Source: Chamaecyparis obtusa (taxonomy: Eukaryota; Streptophyta; Pinopsida; Cupressales; Cupressaceae). Taken from it: a stretch of 64,000 nt of DNA. This document shows, one piece after another, positions 60,430 to 64,000 of the stretch. A model generated the notes under the pieces. That model did not search any database, was not told where the DNA came from, and worked only from the letters and a program-made list of their open reading frames with translations. Where the stretch lies: NCBI GenBank assembly GCA_027943335.1, contig BSBK01000760.1:946001-1010000 (forward strand), read 5' to 3'. Positions within the stretch are counted from its first letter, which is position 1, and every line of letters begins with the position of its first letter. The position numbers and the translations under genes are program-made.

Positions 60430-61912
60430 TGATGACCTACAACTGATTTAGAACCTAATTGAAGAATATGTGATTTAAGATCACTAAGATGACTGATTAG
60501 ATATGTAATATGATTAAATCAGTATTATGTTGTCATTGATGTCAACTAGTTTGACATCACTTATCTTGTAAGTTACTATACTGAAACATCTGTAGTAAAG
60601 GAGTGAAATAGATGAAGTACAAAAATATCTACATGAGGAAGATGGATATGACAAATGGGGATAAAGAATACATTGAGTAACTTGTTGATGAGTCTATGAC
60701 CTTATGATATTGACTTGATTATGTTTCATTCATCTATGATGATGAAAATAGATGAAAGACACAAAGTAGTGTTGTCGGTTCATGAAGCATTTCAGTGTAC
60801 ATCGATGAAGTGTAGTGTATACCGAGCACAATGTAAACCAAGCTTGTGTTCACCAACGCATTTCTTTGTTAACCGAGCATAACATAGGAACTAAATGACT
60901 AGCTTAGCCGATAAGATTGATGAGCTGGAAAGTATATAATTTTGAGGTAACAGATAATGTTTTTTACACAGATCGATGACTAACAAAATTTAGGAAAGAT
61001 CTAAAGGATGAGAATTAAACGTGTTATTGACACATCAGCCAAGGTATGTTTAAGCGGCAAAATCAATGAAGATAATTAAGTGGAAAAATCTGATGGAGTA
61101 GAAGAAAATGGTTTACTTGTCTATATAAGAGACTTGAGATTTCATAGTGAATGTAATGCCAGAAGGAGGAGACTGCAAAATTATTGTATGAATAAGTTTT
61201 CATGCATACTTGATCAAACTAGTTAGTGAGAACTGAACTGCAAAGTTTTTATTGAGTGATAGGAAGCTATTATCGAGAGACAGTAAGTTACTGAACATTG
61301 ATTGGAACATAATTGATTTATTGATCAGAGGATTGAATGAGCTTAACATTGATCTGTATATCTGCAATTGAAGTTGTATTAAGGTAGATCACCAACTATT
61401 ACATTTTCACCATTGTACATAGTCAAATCTCTTAACTGAGTGGACTAAGAAAGTCTTTTATGTATCATTCATAGAATGAACATTGTTATCTTGTCAACCC
61501 CAAAGTGACTGCTAGTTGGACAATAACGGTTGGTCTAAAATCCTCTAACAAGGTCACACCTAACAGTGTGTTTGTAACCTTTAATAGGGTTGGGTCTTCA
61601 CTGACATCACTTCAGAAGAGTGAATATTTTGGGTTGCCAGTCCTAGGTGGTTTTTCCCTTCACAGGGTTTCCACGTTAAATCTCTTGTGTTATGTGTTGA
61701 TTGTGATGTTTGTTTGATGTCATATTTGCATGTTGAAAATTTTATTTGATCGATAACTACTATATGTTTTAGACTGGTAATTAGTAAAAGCATAGACAAT
61801 ACAGTATTTTAAGTTACCGAGTATTAGAAGTTTTAAGTATTTGATTTTGGATTATACATTTTGTATTGGGACACTGGATAACTAATTCACCCCCCTCTTA
61901 GTTATTCTAATA
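60430..61912 (+). repeat. Copia 3' LTR (host element)
   Basis: 1,483 bp, TGATGACCTACAACTGATTT to AGTTATTCTAATA. The final CA is TA. GGTCA follows at 61913-61917. Confidence 0.92.
61122..61129 (+). promoter_or_regulatory. TATA box, copia 3' LTR
   Basis: TATATAAG at offset 692, matching 47445-47452. Confidence 0.55.
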
Positions 61913-61917
61913 GGTCA

Positions 61918-62460
61918 AAGGTTGAAGCAAGCTTAATCAACGACGAGAGAGGAGTGACTTGCGTTGCTAAGTCATACTTGCTGTGATGGAGAATACATAG
62001 AGATTGGCAAGAAGTGTGGTAGAAAGGAAGGAGTTAAGGAGGAAAAAATTTGCAGAGAGATAAGGAGATAGAAGTAAGGAAAATGTGTTACCATTAATTT
62101 TGTTTTAGTGAAATTAATGACAACCCCACAATAAATTTAATCAAACTTTTTATTAAAAAGTATGGATATACTCTAAGTACATTTTTAAAAATATTTTCAA
62201 AAATAAAATTATTTTATTTTTGTTAATGTTTTTATTTAAAGGCCTTTCATCATTAAAGGTTTTAATTTTTGTGTTCATTTTATTTATTATCATTTAGTTT
62301 TCTTAGGTTATTGTTTACTTTTATTATCTCCTTAGTGTGTCAAGACTTTCAAGTTCCATTACATTTTTATTTACATGTAATATAATATGTGATACCCAAT
62401 TAAATTCTAAAAATACCCGAGTCGAGCCTTTTTAAGGATATTGCATTTTATTTTTGTGTG
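61918..62460. other. No recognisable gene
   Basis: AT-rich DNA after the copia element. No ORF above noise. Confidence 0.4.
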
Positions 62461-62777
62461 AACCCATAATAGCGGGTTACACTTTTTCAGAGGAAGAAAT
62501 TCCTCTTTTTCAGCAAAGTCACCAATTTTAATGGTTTTGATCAGAAGTAACTTTTGATCACAAATGCTTTTTACTTCCGATCAAAAGTCCTTGACTTCTG
62601 ATGGAAATCCCCATAAGTAGGGGGTTTTGATAGAAACCCCCTTTCTATTATTTTTAAATTAAATTAAAGGGGTTTCGATTGGAACCCCTAACTAAGGGGG
62701 TTCTGATCGAAACCCCCTTATTTGTGATTTTTGAGTAAAATTAACCCCATTGTTGTTATCATTTGGACAATGGGGTT
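62461..62777. repeat. Array of short palindromes / hairpins
   Basis: At least seven inverted repeats in about 320 bases: AACCC...GGGTT (62461-62478), GAGGAAGAAATTCCTC (about 62490-62505), CTTTTGATC...GATCAAAAG (62551-62587), ACTTCCGATCAAAAGT (about 62573-62588), GGGGGTTTTGATAGAAACCC and following C (about 62620-62641), GGGGTTTCGATTGGAACCCC (about 62669-62688), a GGGGGTTCTGATCGAAACCC block (62696-62717), and AACCCCATTGT...ACAATGGGGTT (62743-62777). The centres share a YGATC/GATNR core. No ORF. Confidence 0.75.
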
Positions 62778-62829
62778 TGTCTATTTTTTTTTGTAATTTT
62801 AGTCGTATTTAACATTAAATAATATTTTT

Positions 62830-63459
<630 letters not shown>

Positions 63460-63460
<1 letters not shown>

Positions 63461-63710
63461 ACTAAATATGTGACTAAATATATGACAAAATATGCGACTA
63501 AATATATGATTAAATATATGACTAAATCAATGACATAATCAATGATCAAAATCAGTGACTAAATAAATGACTAAAATTGTTTAGTCATAAATTTAGTCAC
63601 ATTATAAATGACGGTAAACTAACTACTAATACTCACGTGACTAAGTTTAGTCATTTATATACAATTTTTAGTAGTTTTTTTAGTCGCATATTGTCATTTT
63701 TGTACTAGTG
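63460..63710. mobile_element. Probable CACTA (En/Spm) transposon end with subterminal repeats
   Basis: The stretch ends TTTTTGTACTAGTG, so its reverse complement begins CACTAGTACAAAAATGAC, the form of a CACTA terminus. Inward there are many copies of TGACTAAAT in both orientations, as in CACTA subterminal regions. The other end was not found. GAA at 63711-63713 would be the three-base duplication if correct. Confidence 0.5.
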
Positions 63711-64000
63711 GAAGTGATTTGGCTGATTGGATGTATTTAGGAAAGGGAGTTAACAAAAAAATGGAAAGGCACTTTATTCTCTATTATACAATCATCCCTC
63801 ATTTTGTAATAAAAAAATGAGATTGGGTCCACTTGGATAAGGTCTTCAATCCTTATCACATGGGGGTCAGTATGGCAAGGCATAGTGATCCCAAGGGATT
63901 CTACAATATGTTCAAAACTAGGATTAAGGGATCTACCTTATCTCATATTTTTAATTTTCCTAAGGATTTGATTAAAAATGAATTTTATGAAGAGGCATAG
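63711..64000 (+). pseudogene. Fragment of the family C unknown protein, second copy
   Basis: The plus strand reads DWMYLGKGVNKKMERHF, PHFVIKK, a TGA, then DWVHLDKVFNPYHM, DPKGFYNMFKTRIKG and LSHIFNFPKDLIKNEFYEEA before a TAG at the window edge. This lines up with TKGGWAHLDKFLEPYHM, NPKGFYNEMFKKRVT and INYVFNFPEDIIRN of the minus ORF at 17103-20847. It starts at the base where the CACTA-like end stops, so the transposon probably inserted into this copy. Function unknown. Confidence 0.7.

Larger units (their letters stand above)
46753..61912 (+). mobile_element. Ty1/copia LTR retrotransposon, interrupted by a related copy
   Basis: LTRs 46753-48232 and 60430-61912, duplication GGTCA, primer-site remnant, gag-pol in the copia order (gag, protease, integrase, reverse transcriptase, RNase H) and a polypurine tract. 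A minus-strand copia of the same general kind occupies 48949 to about 56358, inside gag. Several AAAGGGAGAGA tracts near the 3' end fit the Sirevirus pattern, but I do not assign lineage firmly. Confidence 0.92.

Overview
The window reads as intergenic DNA from a large plant nuclear genome. I favour a gymnosperm, probably a conifer. It is AT-rich and filled with decayed, nested LTR retrotransposons of several kinds, plus the end of a probable CACTA transposon, a broken pentatricopeptide-repeat gene and a broken plant-mobile-domain ORF. The species assignment is an inference from overall character. I see no intact host gene, no rRNA or tRNA gene and no CRISPR.

Layout. 1-4806 (minus): a partial non-autonomous LTR element (family A) with an LTR, a CCHC gag-like ORF and a long unknown ORF2. 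4807-10710: AT-rich DNA holding an antisense plant-mobile-domain pseudogene (6305-8086) and a candidate polypurine tract and LTR from 9644. 11890-12560: PPR pseudogene. 12975-13490: diverged tandem duplication. 15945-21836 plus 32881 to about 33130 (minus): a second non-autonomous element (family C), with a degraded LTR, a long unknown ORF and a hairpin-repeat array. The array is split by a complete Ty3/gypsy element at 21837-32875 (duplication GGGTT). 34074-45674 (minus): family B LTR element (duplication AGTAT) with a 258-residue ORF. Inside it lies a complete plus-strand family A element, 36753-42588 (duplication GATGA). 46753-61912: Ty1/copia element (duplication GGTCA), itself interrupted by a minus-strand relative at 48949 to about 56358. 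62461-62777: dense array of palindromes. 62830-63460: simple repeats with a roughly 200-bp TA run. 63460-63710: probable CACTA end. 63711-64000: a second copy of part of the family C protein.

The two pol-bearing types, gypsy and copia, encode their own protease, reverse transcriptase, RNase H and integrase in broken form. Families A, B and C show LTRs and, for A and B, priming sites, but no visible pol. They presumably relied on enzymes supplied in trans. Family A uses an initiator-Met-tRNA-type primer site and GGGGGAGA polypurine tracts like copia elements. Family C LTRs resemble those of the gypsy element beside it. The best candidates for something undescribed are the long unknown proteins of families A and C, and the gypsy domain order, in which an extra RNase H precedes the reverse transcriptase.
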